The notes under the pieces: generated by a model
Database searches by the model: none
What the model saw: only the letters and a program-made list of their open reading frames with translations
Told to the model about the DNA's origin: nothing
Shown here: positions 25,613 through 34,923 of the stretch, piece after piece
Layout: every line of letters begins with the position of its first letter
Position numbering within the stretch: position 1 is the first letter of the stretch
Made by a program: the position numbers and the translations under genes
NCBI GenBank assembly: GCA_946185485.1
Contig: CAMHJQ010000017.1
Location: 1 to 64,000 of the forward strand
Origin: an uncultured Prevotellaceae bacterium
GTDB lineage: Bacteria > Bacteroidota > Bacteroidia > Bacteroidales > Bacteroidaceae
Length of the DNA: 64,000 nucleotides
Direction of reading: 5' to 3'

Positions 25613-26412
25613 AAACAATCAGAATCATGCTCTCTATGCTGTTAGCCGTCATGACCTATAGCAGCATGGCACAAGGAATTATCATCTATAAGAGCAACGG
25701 CACACAGGAAAAGCTGCCATACATAGCCGTTGACAGTATCATTCCCTACTTTGCTGACAAAGAACCAGAACCTGTAGAGGCAAGGGCCGTAGACCTTGGG
25801 CTGCCCAGCGGCACCCTCTGGGCAAGTCACAACATAGGTGCCACCGCACCGGAAAAGCACGGCGGTTATTACGCTTTTGGAGAGACAGAGGAAAAACTTA
25901 CCTACTCATGGAGCAACTATATGTGTACCTCCGAAGCAGCATGTGCCACTTCCGACGATCCCCTTTACGCAGACAGGCTGCTCACATATACAGACAAGAT
26001 AGGCTCTTATTATTTTGGTCTCAATTGCAATATAGCAGGAAGCAAATATGACGTAGCCACCCAGACATGGGGCGATTCGTGGATGATGCCTACTGCCGCA
26101 CAATTCCAGGAACTTTTCGACAACTGCACACGTGAAGAGGTACAGATTAACGATGCTTTCTGCATACAGTACACAGGTCCCAATGGCAATACACTCATTA
26201 TTCCCACCGGAGGTGGATATAAAGATGGGAAAGAATTAAAAAGTGCTGGAACATTCTATGCAACGAGATTCTGGGTAGCAGACTTTACTTATCAGGTGTC
26301 CATGGGTGGAGGTGCCTCCATAAGCAGTACTGCCGAGTCTGCAGCCAACAATATTTATGGGGAATATCGCTATTACGGCAAGCAGGTACGTGCTGTAAAG
26401 AAAAAAGAATAG
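25609..26412 (+). CDS. Secreted FISUMP-domain (Fib_succ_major-like) protein
   Basis: 267 residues with a signal peptide (MKTIRIMLSMLLAVMTYSSMAQG). The body shows the FISUMP hallmark VDLGLPSGTLWASHNIGA near residues 60-77, then a GGYYAFGET segment and SWMMPTAAQFQELFDNC, which are conserved in this family of Fibrobacter and Bacteroidetes surface proteins. The function of the family is unsettled; carbohydrate or surface binding is often assumed. The C-terminus (GKQVRAVKKKE) is not a full T9SS tail. It is translationally coupled to the Big_2 gene. Confidence 0.8.
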   Translation: MKTIRIMLSMLLAVMTYSSMAQGIIIYKSNGTQEKLPYIAVDSIIPYFADKEPEPVEARAVDLGLPSGTLWASHNIGATAPEKHGGYYAFGETEEKLTYSWSNYMCTSEAACATSDDPLYADRLLTYTDKIGSYYFGLNCNIAGSKYDVATQTWGDSWMMPTAAQFQELFDNCTREEVQINDAFCIQYTGPNGNTLIIPTGGGYKDGKELKSAGTFYATRFWVADFTYQVSMGGGASISSTAESAANNIYGEYRYYGKQVRAVKKKE

Positions 26413-26446
26413 CATAGCATTTTTGCCTAAAGCCACTCCTCGACTT

Positions 26447-26500
26447 GGCTCGAGCCGAAACGGGTTTTGGCTCGAGCCAACCCCCGATTTGGCTCGAGCC
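26447..26500. repeat. Three GGCTCGAGCC palindromes at exact 22-bp spacing
   Basis: Copies lie at 26447-26456, 26469-26478 and 26491-26500, each preceded by TT. The period equals that of the array at 19789. They sit 35 bp after the FISUMP stop and could be terminator-like or binding-site repeats. The rest of 26501-26665 shows no further feature. Confidence 0.8.
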
Positions 26501-26665
26501 CCTGAAACCATTCCGTACGATTATCCCTAATTTGATAGAAATATGTTAAAATTTTGTCAAGGGCATGAGTAACTGCATGGTCATTATTTCGAGATGGATA
26601 GGGCTACCAGAACTCCTTTCAGTAGCAGTGGTGAAGGCAAAGTGAGTGGATAGGTTGTGGGAGTT

Positions 26666-27802
26666 TTATATCATTCGCTCTTTTTCAAGCCAAAGTTGGA
26701 AGAAATGGTCATAGATGAAATATTCACTGTCTTCTTGAGTGATAAAGTCCTTTTCCAACAATCCTTTGACAGCCGACACTACGCTACTGGTAGAAGGCAA
26801 ACGGTATTTGTGCACAAACTTACCACCAGAGATATTCTTGACGCGCCCTTCTGCTGCTATAGCCAACAAGACATTGCGTTGCTTTTCCGGCATCTGCCGC
26901 AAAAGTGTTGCGTAAGCTTCCGACGACATCTGGAGATAAGTGGAAATTGCCTCATCTATCATGTCAACAGTACATGTTTCATGAGCGGGAGTTCGCATAT
27001 ACAACAGATTCATAATGCGCTGTATATTGGCTGTCACTCCATAGAAACGATGATATACCTGTTCGACCACATCACGGGTGATTCGCCTGTTACCGGAAAT
27101 GGCAAACCGGGGTTCAGCAAAAGCCCAGTAATGTTCCAATGGGATAGGATGAAGACTCATTGGGACGACCGACTGATAGAAAGGACGAGCTGGTGAGAGG
27201 AACATCTCGCTCATCAGATGACGTTGTGAACCGGCAAAGACGAAATTGGCATTCGTGCACTTCTGAATTTGTGTCCTCAGCGCAGCTTCAACATTCTTAT
27301 TATCGTGATAATAAACAATCTGCTGAAACTCATCGATAGCAACCAGACAATGTTTGTCGGCAGAAGACAGATAGCTGAAAATCTCATCTAACGTGGTTTG
27401 GGGAGGCACCATAGCCCCCACTCCAAGCCCCCAAACGGGATTACCATTGATGTCGAAGGATATGTCAGAACGGATGGATGACAACACGTTCAGAAATCCT
27501 TCCCAGACCTTGCGCCCTTTAGGTTTAAGAGCCTCAAGGATTGATTTACCGAAGATATTGACAAAGTCACGGAAAGAGTCGGTAGCATAAATATCAATAA
27601 CAAAGGTATAGTATTTATCCTTGATAGCCGGCTGTTCGAAACAATGCTTAATAAGGTCGGTTTTCCCTAAGCGCCGTGGCGACATGAGTGCCATGTTATT
27701 ACCATTGGTGAGGAAGTCCACCAACATTTTAGTCTCTTCAACTCGGTCACAGAAATATTCAGGACCTACGTAACCATTAGTAACAAAAGGATTTTCTGTC
27801 AT
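26666..27802 (-). CDS. AAA+ ATPase of the archaeal-ATPase (COG1672-like) type
   Basis: 378 residues. Walker A is SPRRLGKTDLI (near 40-50) and Walker B is CLVAIDEFQQ (near 150-160). Sensor-like AGSQRHLM follows, and the C-terminal half is a helical lid with a winged-helix end (SSVVSAVKGLLEKDFITQED). Such proteins are common in Bacteroidetes as stand-alone genes of unknown role, often suspected to act in stress or mobile-element biology. It has its own promoter and lies divergent to the histidine kinase gene. Confidence 0.85.
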   Translation of the reverse strand: MTENPFVTNGYVGPEYFCDRVEETKMLVDFLTNGNNMALMSPRRLGKTDLIKHCFEQPAIKDKYYTFVIDIYATDSFRDFVNIFGKSILEALKPKGRKVWEGFLNVLSSIRSDISFDINGNPVWGLGVGAMVPPQTTLDEIFSYLSSADKHCLVAIDEFQQIVYYHDNKNVEAALRTQIQKCTNANFVFAGSQRHLMSEMFLSPARPFYQSVVPMSLHPIPLEHYWAFAEPRFAISGNRRITRDVVEQVYHRFYGVTANIQRIMNLLYMRTPAHETCTVDMIDEAISTYLQMSSEAYATLLRQMPEKQRNVLLAIAAEGRVKNISGGKFVHKYRLPSTSSVVSAVKGLLEKDFITQEDSEYFIYDHFFQLWLEKERMI

Positions 27803-27824
27803 CGCTTCACTGTATTGTCCGCTG

Positions 27825-27855
27825 CAAAGATAACCATAATTTTGGAATTATCAAA
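27825..27855 (-). promoter_or_regulatory. Promoter of the AAA+ ATPase gene
   Basis: On the minus strand, TTTG at 27855-27852, a 19-bp spacer and TATCTTTG at 27832-27825, 23 bases before the ATG. Confidence 0.6.
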
Positions 27856-27893
27856 AAATGATTATCAAAAAATGACAATTATTGATAGCTTTC

Positions 27894-27930
27894 CACCCTT
27901 TGTGCATCGACATTGGAGGCACAAAGGGTG
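27894..27930. repeat. Inverted repeat between divergent genes
   Basis: CACCCTTTGTGC (27894-27905) and GCACAAAGGGTG (27919-27930) are perfect 12-bp arms with a 13-base loop. It lies between the two divergent promoters and could be a shared operator. Confidence 0.65.
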
Positions 27931-27969
27931 AATAAATGAGTACCCACACAAGAGAAAATCAAAAAAAGT

Positions 27970-28001
27970 TTTGGTTTTCTTCTCACTTAATCGTACCTTT
28001 G
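27970..28001 (+). promoter_or_regulatory. Promoter of the LytS-type kinase gene
   Basis: TTTG at 27970-27973, a 20-bp spacer and TACCTTTG at 27994-28001. GAGGGAG before the ATG at 28029 is a fair ribosome-binding site. Confidence 0.65.
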
Positions 28002-28028
28002 TAATCGAACTAAAAACCTGAGGGAGAT

Positions 28029-29960
28029 ATGAGAAGATTTGCGTTTTGCATAGTAGCATTGTTGGTTGTATCGAACTTCATGGGCTGCCAGCAGGAAGGG
28101 AAGGTGCAGCCGACAATGGCGACCAAGGACAGTGATGGTTTTTATCAGAAGTTGGTTGATAAGGGTGTGGAGTACTACCGAGCCTATAATGTCGATTCAT
28201 TTGCCGATTGCAATAAGCGCATTCACCAATATCTGATGCGCAACGAGGGACGTAAGGACGAGAAATATCTACAGCTGAAGGCTCACTGGCTGAAGGCTGA
28301 GGGCGTGTATTATACGGCTCATCTGGGCAGGCCCGATTCCGGTATCGTCTATACGGACAGTGCCATCAGACTGATGGAACGACTGCGGATGGACCCTGAA
28401 CTGCGCGTCATAACCATGCTGAACAAGGGAAACTTCTACTCGCAGACAGGTCAGTTCGACCTCAGTGCCGATGCCTACTTGAGAGCGATGGCTGTGGCTG
28501 ACTCGTTCGAGACGAGTGAGGACAGCCGGATTGCCATCAATCTGGGCATTGGTACGGTATATACCTTTATGGGCGATTTCGCAAACAGTGGGAAATGGTG
28601 GGCCAAGAGCAAGGCGCTGTTGCCCAAGATGAAGAAGCCCGACCAGTTTATATATTATAATAATGTGGGCAACGACTATTATCTGCAAGATAAGTATCGC
28701 GAAGCACTACCCTATTTCGAGAAAGCGGCATCGCTGGTGAAGGATGATCCTGACAAGACGTGGGACTATTATACAGCACGCACCAATATCGCAGAAATAC
28801 TGATCAACCTAAAAGAGGCAAAGAAAGCGAGACCTATTCTGCATGAAGTGGATAGCTTCTTCCGTAAAGTGGATTTCGGCATACTGCTCTACTACATCCG
28901 CACCTCAGAGATAGAACTGGCTACCTTAGAGGGCCGCCATTCGGACGCGACACAAATGGTCAGAGACAGCAAAACGCCAGCAGGTATGATTCCCGCTGCT
29001 GTAGTGATGCGGCTGAAAGCTAAGGAACAGGCTTGGCGTAAGGCTGGTAACATGCGGGAGGCCTACGAGGCTCATCGGCAATATCACCAACTGAACGACT
29101 CTATACAGTCGCAGAATCTGAAGATGCAGATGAATGCGAGAATGATGGAATACGAGCACGACAAGCGACTGCTGGAACAACAACAACGGATAGAACGCAG
29201 CGAAATGAACGAACTCCTGGCTTGGGCACTCTTTGTAGCGGCACTGCTGGCTGCCGTACTGCTCCTGGTACTCTACCAGTGGCACCGCCGCCGTGGACGC
29301 ATGAAGGAACTCGAACTCCGTCAGCAACTGATAGAAACCAGGCTCGGTAATGCCCGCAACCGCTTATCGCCCCACTTTATCTACAACGCGCTGAACCACG
29401 AGATGCTGTCGCAGATGGAGGGACGACAGGTAGATTTCAACGCTCTGACACAACTGCTGCGCAGAGGATTGGCGATGGCCGACACACTGAAAACTTCGCT
29501 GCAGGACGAACTGGCTTTTGTAGATTATTATGCCACCATCGAGGGGCAACAGATAGGCGACGACTTCAGATACAGCAAAGAGATTGACGAGGGTATAGAC
29601 ATCAGTCAGGTGTCGCTGCCTGCGATGACCATTCAGATATTCGTGGAAAACGCCATCAAACATGGACTCCGCCCGATGAAACCGGAAAACGGAGAAATGC
29701 GCCAACTGACAATTCACGTCAGCAGACAAGGGCAGGCCACACTGGTGGAGGTGACAGACAATGGGCAGGGACTGAAAAACGGACCAACGAGTCAGGCACA
29801 GACGGGCATGAAGGTGGTGCGCCAAACCATACAGATGCTGAACGAGCGAAATCAGGAGAAGATAGACTTTGGGGTGAACAATCTGACGGAGGAAGGAAAG
29901 AGAGGTTGCCGCTCGTGGATACTACTGCCCGACCATTTTGACTATCACGTAGGGAAATGA
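28029..29960 (+). CDS. LytS/YehU-type sensor histidine kinase with TPR-like sensor
   Basis: 643 residues. The N-terminus has a lipoprotein-type signal (VVSNFMGC). Residues about 35-360 form helical TPR-like repeats (AYLRAMAVADSF, EALPYFEKAAS). A coiled coil and a membrane helix (about 395-415, ALFVAALLAAVLLLVLYQW) lead to a His_kinase domain: LSPHFIYNALN with His449, then VENAIKHGLRP and DNGQGL in a GHKL ATPase fold. The TPR part should face the periplasm. The LytTR regulator gene lies about 150 bp downstream on the same strand with its own -7 box, and the two form a cognate pair. Confidence 0.88.
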   Translation: MRRFAFCIVALLVVSNFMGCQQEGKVQPTMATKDSDGFYQKLVDKGVEYYRAYNVDSFADCNKRIHQYLMRNEGRKDEKYLQLKAHWLKAEGVYYTAHLGRPDSGIVYTDSAIRLMERLRMDPELRVITMLNKGNFYSQTGQFDLSADAYLRAMAVADSFETSEDSRIAINLGIGTVYTFMGDFANSGKWWAKSKALLPKMKKPDQFIYYNNVGNDYYLQDKYREALPYFEKAASLVKDDPDKTWDYYTARTNIAEILINLKEAKKARPILHEVDSFFRKVDFGILLYYIRTSEIELATLEGRHSDATQMVRDSKTPAGMIPAAVVMRLKAKEQAWRKAGNMREAYEAHRQYHQLNDSIQSQNLKMQMNARMMEYEHDKRLLEQQQRIERSEMNELLAWALFVAALLAAVLLLVLYQWHRRRGRMKELELRQQLIETRLGNARNRLSPHFIYNALNHEMLSQMEGRQVDFNALTQLLRRGLAMADTLKTSLQDELAFVDYYATIEGQQIGDDFRYSKEIDEGIDISQVSLPAMTIQIFVENAIKHGLRPMKPENGEMRQLTIHVSRQGQATLVEVTDNGQGLKNGPTSQAQTGMKVVRQTIQMLNERNQEKIDFGVNNLTEEGKRGCRSWILLPDHFDYHVGK

Positions 29961-30088
29961 CCAATTTTTGCGATAAGAGACTAAAATCATACACTAAAAG
30001 CACTTTTCAGTGCCATAAAAGGAATAACAGGCCTCTGAACTGCCAACATCTTTTACAAAATAAATGGAGGTTTTTCGCTTTTTATTCG

Positions 30089-30096
30089 TAATTTTG
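30089..30096 (+). promoter_or_regulatory. -7 box of the LytTR regulator gene
   Basis: TAATTTTG lies 18 bases before the ATG at 30115; no clear -33 partner is present. Confidence 0.45.
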
Positions 30097-30114
30097 CACA
30101 AAACAACGTAATTC

Positions 30115-30873
30115 ATGTACAAGCAGAAGTTGGTCAGCGCATATATCATTGACGATAGTCAGGATGCCATAGAAGTTTTAGCACACATGCTGGAGAATAA
30201 TTTCTCCGTAGAGGTGGTGGGCAAAGCCACCGATGCGGAAACTGCTGTCAATGAAGTGATTGACAAAGAGCCCGATATTATCTTCGTAGATGTGGAACTG
30301 CCTTCGATGTCAGGTCTCGACTTCTGTACGCTGATCAGGAGCGAGGTGAAGCCTGAAACGAAAGTCGTCTTCTACACAGGTCATGAGAAATACCTGTTAG
30401 ACGCTATACGCAGAGAGGCTTTCGACTATCTGATGAAGCCGGCTACGGAACAGGAGCTGAGCCAGATTATGACGCGTTACTATGAAAACAAGCTGGCTGG
30501 TATTCCGCAAGCAACTCCTCGTGTCAACCAGCATCTGCCCATCATTCTGGTGGTGAATGCAAAAAGCGAACATCTCACCAAGCAAATGCAGGACATTGCC
30601 TTCTTCCGATATAACAAGGACAGAAAATTGTGGGAAGTTATCTGCACCGACAAGAACTGCTATATACTGCGCCATCGCACTACATCAGACGTGATCCTCA
30701 ACTATTCGCCAGACTTTGTACAAATACACAAAAGCTATATAGTGAATATCAACCACATCAAAAAGATACAGGACAGCACCTGTATTTTAGCAGAACCCCT
30801 CGAGGAAATAAAAGAATTGAAAATCAGCAAGAACTATCGCTCATCCCTAATGGATGCCTTTTATTCGATGTAA
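30115..30873 (+). CDS. LytTR-family response regulator
   Basis: 252 residues. The receiver domain (1-120) has the phosphoacceptor Asp59 in IIFVDVELPSMSG, an acidic pair near 13-14 and a Lys in FDYLMKPA. The LytTR DNA-binding domain (about 145-250) shows FFRYNKDRKLWEVI, FVQIHKSYIVNINHIKKI and KISKNYRSSLMDAF. It is the partner of the TPR-sensor kinase upstream. LytTR proteins bind direct repeats in promoters; no target is obvious in the window. Nothing recognisable lies in 30874-31040. Confidence 0.93.
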   Translation: MYKQKLVSAYIIDDSQDAIEVLAHMLENNFSVEVVGKATDAETAVNEVIDKEPDIIFVDVELPSMSGLDFCTLIRSEVKPETKVVFYTGHEKYLLDAIRREAFDYLMKPATEQELSQIMTRYYENKLAGIPQATPRVNQHLPIILVVNAKSEHLTKQMQDIAFFRYNKDRKLWEVICTDKNCYILRHRTTSDVILNYSPDFVQIHKSYIVNINHIKKIQDSTCILAEPLEEIKELKISKNYRSSLMDAFYSM

Positions 30874-31040
30874 GAATGAAAGTTAAGAGTTGAATGTTGA
30901 TAATTTAGAGTTTTTTTCAACACATAAAAAGCCTGTATTCAGATAACTCTACAGATTTATTTGAACACAAACATTTTTTGAACACAAGAACTATCTGAAG
31001 CCTCCTGTTATGAGGTTACCTTATTGGTCATATTGTAAGT

Positions 31041-32441
31041 CTATACTAATGCAATAGGTATGGAAGGATTAATCGAATTGTACAGGGTCGATATAGCGTA
31101 TAATGGATTTATGGCAATGCGTCGCAAGGCATTCTCATCCTTCTTGTCCTCATTTTCCAACAACGAGAAGTTCTCTAAAGAGCAGCGAATAGCATCCGTC
31201 AGATGTTTCTGTCTCATGAATACGCGAAGGCTCTTCATTTTTCCGCTTGTACCAGCCTTGCACTCAATTGGCAACACCTTCATGTTGCGGGCAATGATGT
31301 AATCCACCTCTGAACGTGTCCCCTCTGCTGTGTTTTCCCAGTAGTATAAGTCGTGTTGTGAACGCGGATTATTGTATTTCACCAGTTCCCATCCAAGCAC
31401 CATCTCTGCCAGTCCTCCTTTGTTAACCAAATCCTCTGCAGTTCCGGCTATAATCAATTCAGTGAGTTGTTGGGCACTACCTAAATCCATATCTAAGATG
31501 CGCAGGAGCAAACCGCTGTCAAGATAGATGTACTTACGAAACTTCTCATTGATTTCCGCACCAAGAGGAAGACCATTGGCTGCTGTATGGCTGACGCGCT
31601 TGATGATGCCAGCATCACATAGAAGCCCTAATGCCTTTTTTACTTCCTCTGCACGGTAGTCACCCTCAACTTGGCTGTAAACGAATTTGTTGCCAATTTG
31701 GAGTATCACACTTTGCAAAGTGTTTCGCAGCAGTGTCGGGTCAACCTTCTTGGCATATTTTACAAAGTCATCATAGTAGGTGAGTTGGATGTCGTCAAGC
31801 TCTGTCTGACATTGTCTGTAATCGTGGCTGGTTATCCACGCTGCCACACTTGCAGGCATACCTCCAACCATCAGGAAAGTACGATAATGCTGCACCAAGT
31901 CATTATGAAGGGCTGTCAGCAAAGGCTTGTCGCTACTTGCTTCCTTTTTTGCTTTTACCCATGACGATTTCCTTTCTGCAATCAAAAATTCATCAAAGGA
32001 AAACGGGTAGACAAATAGCGAGCGTATTCTTCCCACACCAAAAGACGGAAGTTCCTTTAGAGCGAACTCTAACAAGGAACCTGCGGCAACAACGTGCAGT
32101 CCGGGGAAGTCCTCTTTGAATGACCATAGGCTTTTTATTGCAGAAAGACAGTCTTGTATCTCATCGAGAAAAATCAAGGTCTTGCCTGGCTCAACAGGCT
32201 TATTGTATAGAATGCCAAGGCTATTGGCAAGTTCATGGACATCATGCACTTTCTCAAATACATCCTTCATGTCAGGACGCTTTTCAAAGTTAACTTCAAT
32301 GAAGTAGTCGAAACTTTCACCTAGATGTTCTACAGCCCACGACTTCCCGACTTGACGCGCACCACGCAGCAGCAAGGGTTTCAGACTTCTGCTGTTCTTC
32401 CATTCAAGTAGAAGGGCGTCTATTGATCGTTCTATATACAT
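31041..32441 (-). CDS. AAA_14/DUF4143 ATPase
   Basis: 466 residues. Walker A is GARQVGKSW (27-35), Walker B is LIFLDEIQD (near 89-97) and the following motif is VVAAGSLLEFAL. The C-terminal DUF4143 part includes LLRILDMDLGSA, KGGLAEMVLGWELVKY, then YYWENTAEGTRSEVDYII and VLPIECKAGTSGK, a PD-(D/E)XK-like fold (EVDYII...IECKAG). This family is very frequent in Bacteroidetes, with an unsettled role. A broken relative lies at 34781. Its own promoter precedes it. Confidence 0.92.
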   Translation of the reverse strand: MYIERSIDALLLEWKNSRSLKPLLLRGARQVGKSWAVEHLGESFDYFIEVNFEKRPDMKDVFEKVHDVHELANSLGILYNKPVEPGKTLIFLDEIQDCLSAIKSLWSFKEDFPGLHVVAAGSLLEFALKELPSFGVGRIRSLFVYPFSFDEFLIAERKSSWVKAKKEASSDKPLLTALHNDLVQHYRTFLMVGGMPASVAAWITSHDYRQCQTELDDIQLTYYDDFVKYAKKVDPTLLRNTLQSVILQIGNKFVYSQVEGDYRAEEVKKALGLLCDAGIIKRVSHTAANGLPLGAEINEKFRKYIYLDSGLLLRILDMDLGSAQQLTELIIAGTAEDLVNKGGLAEMVLGWELVKYNNPRSQHDLYYWENTAEGTRSEVDYIIARNMKVLPIECKAGTSGKMKSLRVFMRQKHLTDAIRCSLENFSLLENEDKKDENALRRIAINPLYAISTLYNSINPSIPIALV

Positions 32442-32469
32442 AAATTCTTATTGTTTGTTATCTTAGGTG

Positions 32470-32500
32470 CAAAAGTAGGCATTTTTTTTGAGGCACACAA
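32470..32500 (-). promoter_or_regulatory. Promoter of the DUF4143 ATPase gene
   Basis: On the minus strand, TTG at 32500-32498, a 20-bp spacer and TACTTTTG at 32477-32470, about 28 bases before the ATG. Confidence 0.6.
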
Positions 32501-32521
32501 GAAATTATTGTAATTTCTGAT

Positions 32522-32629
32522 AAAACCGAGACGAAAAAAGGTTATTTGTTTGATAAAACCGAGATGAAAAGCAAAAATATAATGAAAAAACCGAGAGGAA
32601 TAATCTTTGTCTTTCTGCTAAAACCGAGA
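32522..32629 (+). repeat. Four iteron-like copies of AAAACCGAGA, 32-33 bp apart
   Basis: Copies start at 32522, 32555, 32587 and 32620 (steps 33, 32, 33), each followed by a purine-rich tail such as GGAATAA. The spacing is about three helical turns. There is no unique-spacer pattern as in CRISPR and no adjacent replication gene. They lie between the ATPase promoter and the graveyard of gene fragments. Confidence 0.65.
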
Positions 32630-32678
32630 GGAATAAACATACATTCGAGCAATATACGCCGAAGTCTCAAAGAAAATC

Positions 32679-32826
32679 CTATCCGAACAGTCCATTCGTC
32701 AGGTTCACGGCATCCGCTTTCTTCTCCATCACCACGTCGGCATAAATCTCCGTGGTGTGGACGCTGGTATGCCCAAGAAGTTTGCTCGTCGTGTAGATGT
32801 CTGTCCCGGCTGTCAGGGTCATTGTG
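32679..32826 (-). pseudogene. C-terminal fragment of a tyrosine recombinase
   Basis: The minus-strand frame ends [20 protein letters not shown], then TTEIYADVVMEKKADAVNLT and a stop. This is the usual C-terminus of a tyrosine integrase, with the LLGH motif and the catalytic Tyr in TEIYA. Everything upstream of the L-T-A-G segment is missing. The break is at about 32826, where a Fic fragment begins on the other strand. Confidence 0.75.
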
Positions 32827-33105
32827 GACAAATATGTCGAGATGAATATGGCCCATCCGTTTATGGAAGGCAATGGACGAAGTACACGTATTTGGCTTGA
32901 CTTGATTTTTAAGAAACAACTGAAAATATGTGTTGACTGGAGCAAGATAAATAAGAAAGATTATCTTGATGCCATGATTGCGAGTCATACGGACAACGCC
33001 CGAATCCGAGAACTGCTGAAACAGGCTATGACAGACAAGATAGATGATCGCGAGATATTTATGAAGGGTATCGACTATTCTTACTATTACGAACAAAACG
33101 ATTAA
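32824..33105 (+). pseudogene. C-terminal fragment of a Fic-family protein
   Basis: The frame reads [19 protein letters not shown], holding a full Fic motif [12 protein letters not shown], and continues with [15 protein letters not shown] and [10 protein letters not shown]. Fic proteins transfer AMP to target proteins and are normally about 190 residues or longer. The N-terminal half, including the inhibitory helix region, is lost. The neighbours (integrase and HsdR pieces) are typical company of Fic genes in bacteroidal type I restriction loci. Expression would need a start inside the integrase fragment (Met 32797). Confidence 0.75.
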
Positions 33106-33182
33106 GAGAGAGCAAAAACAAACTCGTTTGAGCTTTGCCGAACGAGAGTTTTGTCGAATGATAATTCAACAGGAGGATTGAT

Positions 33183-33269
33183 ATGAACGAAGCGCAGACA
33201 CGTTTTAACAAGATAGACCCCAAGCTGAGGGATGCCGGCTCAGAATACCCTGATACTAATTTAAATTAG
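33183..33269 (+). pseudogene. N-terminal stub of a type I restriction HsdR gene
   Basis: An AGGAGG site at 33171-33176 precedes ATG 33183. The 28 codons begin MNEAQTRFNKIDPKLRDAG, the standard start of HsdR subunits, and then break into unrelated SEYPDTNLN and a stop. Only the first 19 residues of an enzyme of roughly 900 residues or more remain. Confidence 0.75.
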
Positions 33270-33289
33270 AAATTCCGTAGAATTATTTT

Positions 33290-34645
33290 GGCGGTGAAAC
33301 AGGTACCAGTCCCTTGTGTCTCTGGAAATATCTGAGGAAACTCTATGACTACGGTACCGATGCCTGGTGGATGGACTCTACCGACCCAGACTTCTTCAAT
33401 CCCCGTGAGAGCGACTACGAGCATAAGGTATATGGCGGCACATGGCGCTCGCAGCGTAATGCCTTTCCTCTGGAGACCGTTCGCGGCATTTATCAGGCGC
33501 AACGCCGCCTGGCAGCCACTGAGCCGGAGTCGGCTGGCTGCTCAAAGCGCGTATTCATCATGACCCGCAGCAGTTTTGCCGGTCAGCAGCACTATGGGTC
33601 GAACATGTGGAGCGGCGATGTGGCCTCGTCGTGGGACATGCTTCGCAAGCAGGTGCCTGCCGGACTCAGTTTCTCGCTGACGGGCAATCCTAACTTCAAC
33701 ACAGACATAGGTGGATTCTTCTGTGGGGCATATAACACGCGGGGGGCCGGCTCAGCTCCACGCAATCCGCAGTTTCAGGAATTGTATGTCAGATGGATGC
33801 AGTACGGACTCTTCTGCCCTGTGTTTCGCAGTCATGGTGCCGATGCGCCGCGAGAGATATGGCAATTCGGCAAGAAAGGTGAGCCGGTCTACGATGCCAT
33901 CGAGAAGACGATACGCCTGCGCTATCGCCTGATACCTTATCTGTATAGCACAGCCTGGCAGGTTACGTCGGCGGAAGAGAGCTATTTGCGCCCTCTCATC
34001 AGCGACTTTGCCGGCGACAGGAAGGTGTGGAACACAACCGATGAGTTTATGTTCGGTCGCAGCATTCTGGCTGCACCTATCTTGGATCCGCTCTATACAG
34101 AGGAGAAGATTGTCAAGGAAGATGCGATGACAGGATGGGACAGAAAGAACGTAGAAGGAGGACTGCCCGATGGAGAAAAGACAGACTGGAGTGCTTCGAA
34201 GACGGTTGTGAAATATCTGCCGAAAGGCGTTTTGTGGTACGACTTCTGGACAAAAAAGGTTTATAAAGGCGGACAGAACGTCACACTCGAGACCCCGTTC
34301 GACCGTGTGCCGATGTTCGTCCGTGCAGGCAGCATCCTTCCGCTTGGCCCTGAGATGCAGTATGTGGGCGAGAAACCCTGGGACAATCTCGAACTGCGCA
34401 TATATCCAGGTGCCGACGGCAACTTCACGCTTTATGAGGACGAGGGCGACGGCTATAACTACGAGAAAGGCATCTATACCACTATAGCCTTTCACTGGGA
34501 CAATAAGGCCCGCAGACTCTCTATCAGTGACCGCAAGGGTGAGTATCCGGGCATGCTGCAGCGCCGCACCTTCCTCATCGTGCTTCCAGACGGCACGACA
34601 AAATCAGTAGATTACGACGGAAAGCAGAAATCGGTGAATCTTTGA
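33290..34645 (+). pseudogene. GH31 glycoside hydrolase (alpha-xylosidase/glucosidase-like), 5'-truncated
   Basis: The frame carries the GH31 nucleophile region YDYGTDAWWMDSTDPDFF, then IMTRSSFAGQQHYGSNMWSGD, SFSLTGNPNFNTDIGGFF and FRSHGADAPREIW, followed by the C-terminal beta domains ending KSVDYDGKQKSVNL. GH31 enzymes of this kind are about 700-950 residues. The first half, with the signal peptide and N-terminal beta domain, is missing. Homology starts about 33320, just after the HsdR stub, and the only start is a TTG at 33314. A deletion has therefore joined two unrelated genes. The remaining part is well preserved, so the loss looks recent. Confidence 0.85.
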
Positions 34646-34780
34646 TATCAAAGCGTAGGTAGCAGATTTAATCTCGTTAGGAAAAAGGCATAAAAATATA
34701 TAAAAGTCGCTGGAAAAACGACATCAACTATTGCGAAAGTCGTTTGAAAAACGTATCTTTTCGCACAAAAATAATGTATT

Positions 34781-34922
34781 ATGCTTAAAAGAAAAATATC
34801 TGAGACGCTAAAGAAATGGAAGGAGCAACCGGACCATTTCCCACTTGTCATCATGGGCATCCGTCAATGCGGAAAGACTTACATCTCCCAATTATTCGCC
34901 GAGGAGAACTACAAGCATGTGA
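34781..34922 (+). pseudogene. N-terminal stub of a second AAA_14/DUF4143 ATPase gene
   Basis: The frame begins MLKRKISETLKKWKEQP, then LVIMGIRQCGKTYISQLFAEENY with a Walker A motif (GIRQCGKT), as in DUF4143 ATPases. After KHV the sequence turns into REP-like repeats and the family similarity ends. A full gene would be about 1.3 kb. Confidence 0.7.
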
Positions 34923-34923
34923 G

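Noticed and set aside
32522..32629. CRISPR array from AAAACCGAGA copies
   Set aside because: The repeat is only about 10-16 bases, intervals are similar to each other and no cas genes are near.
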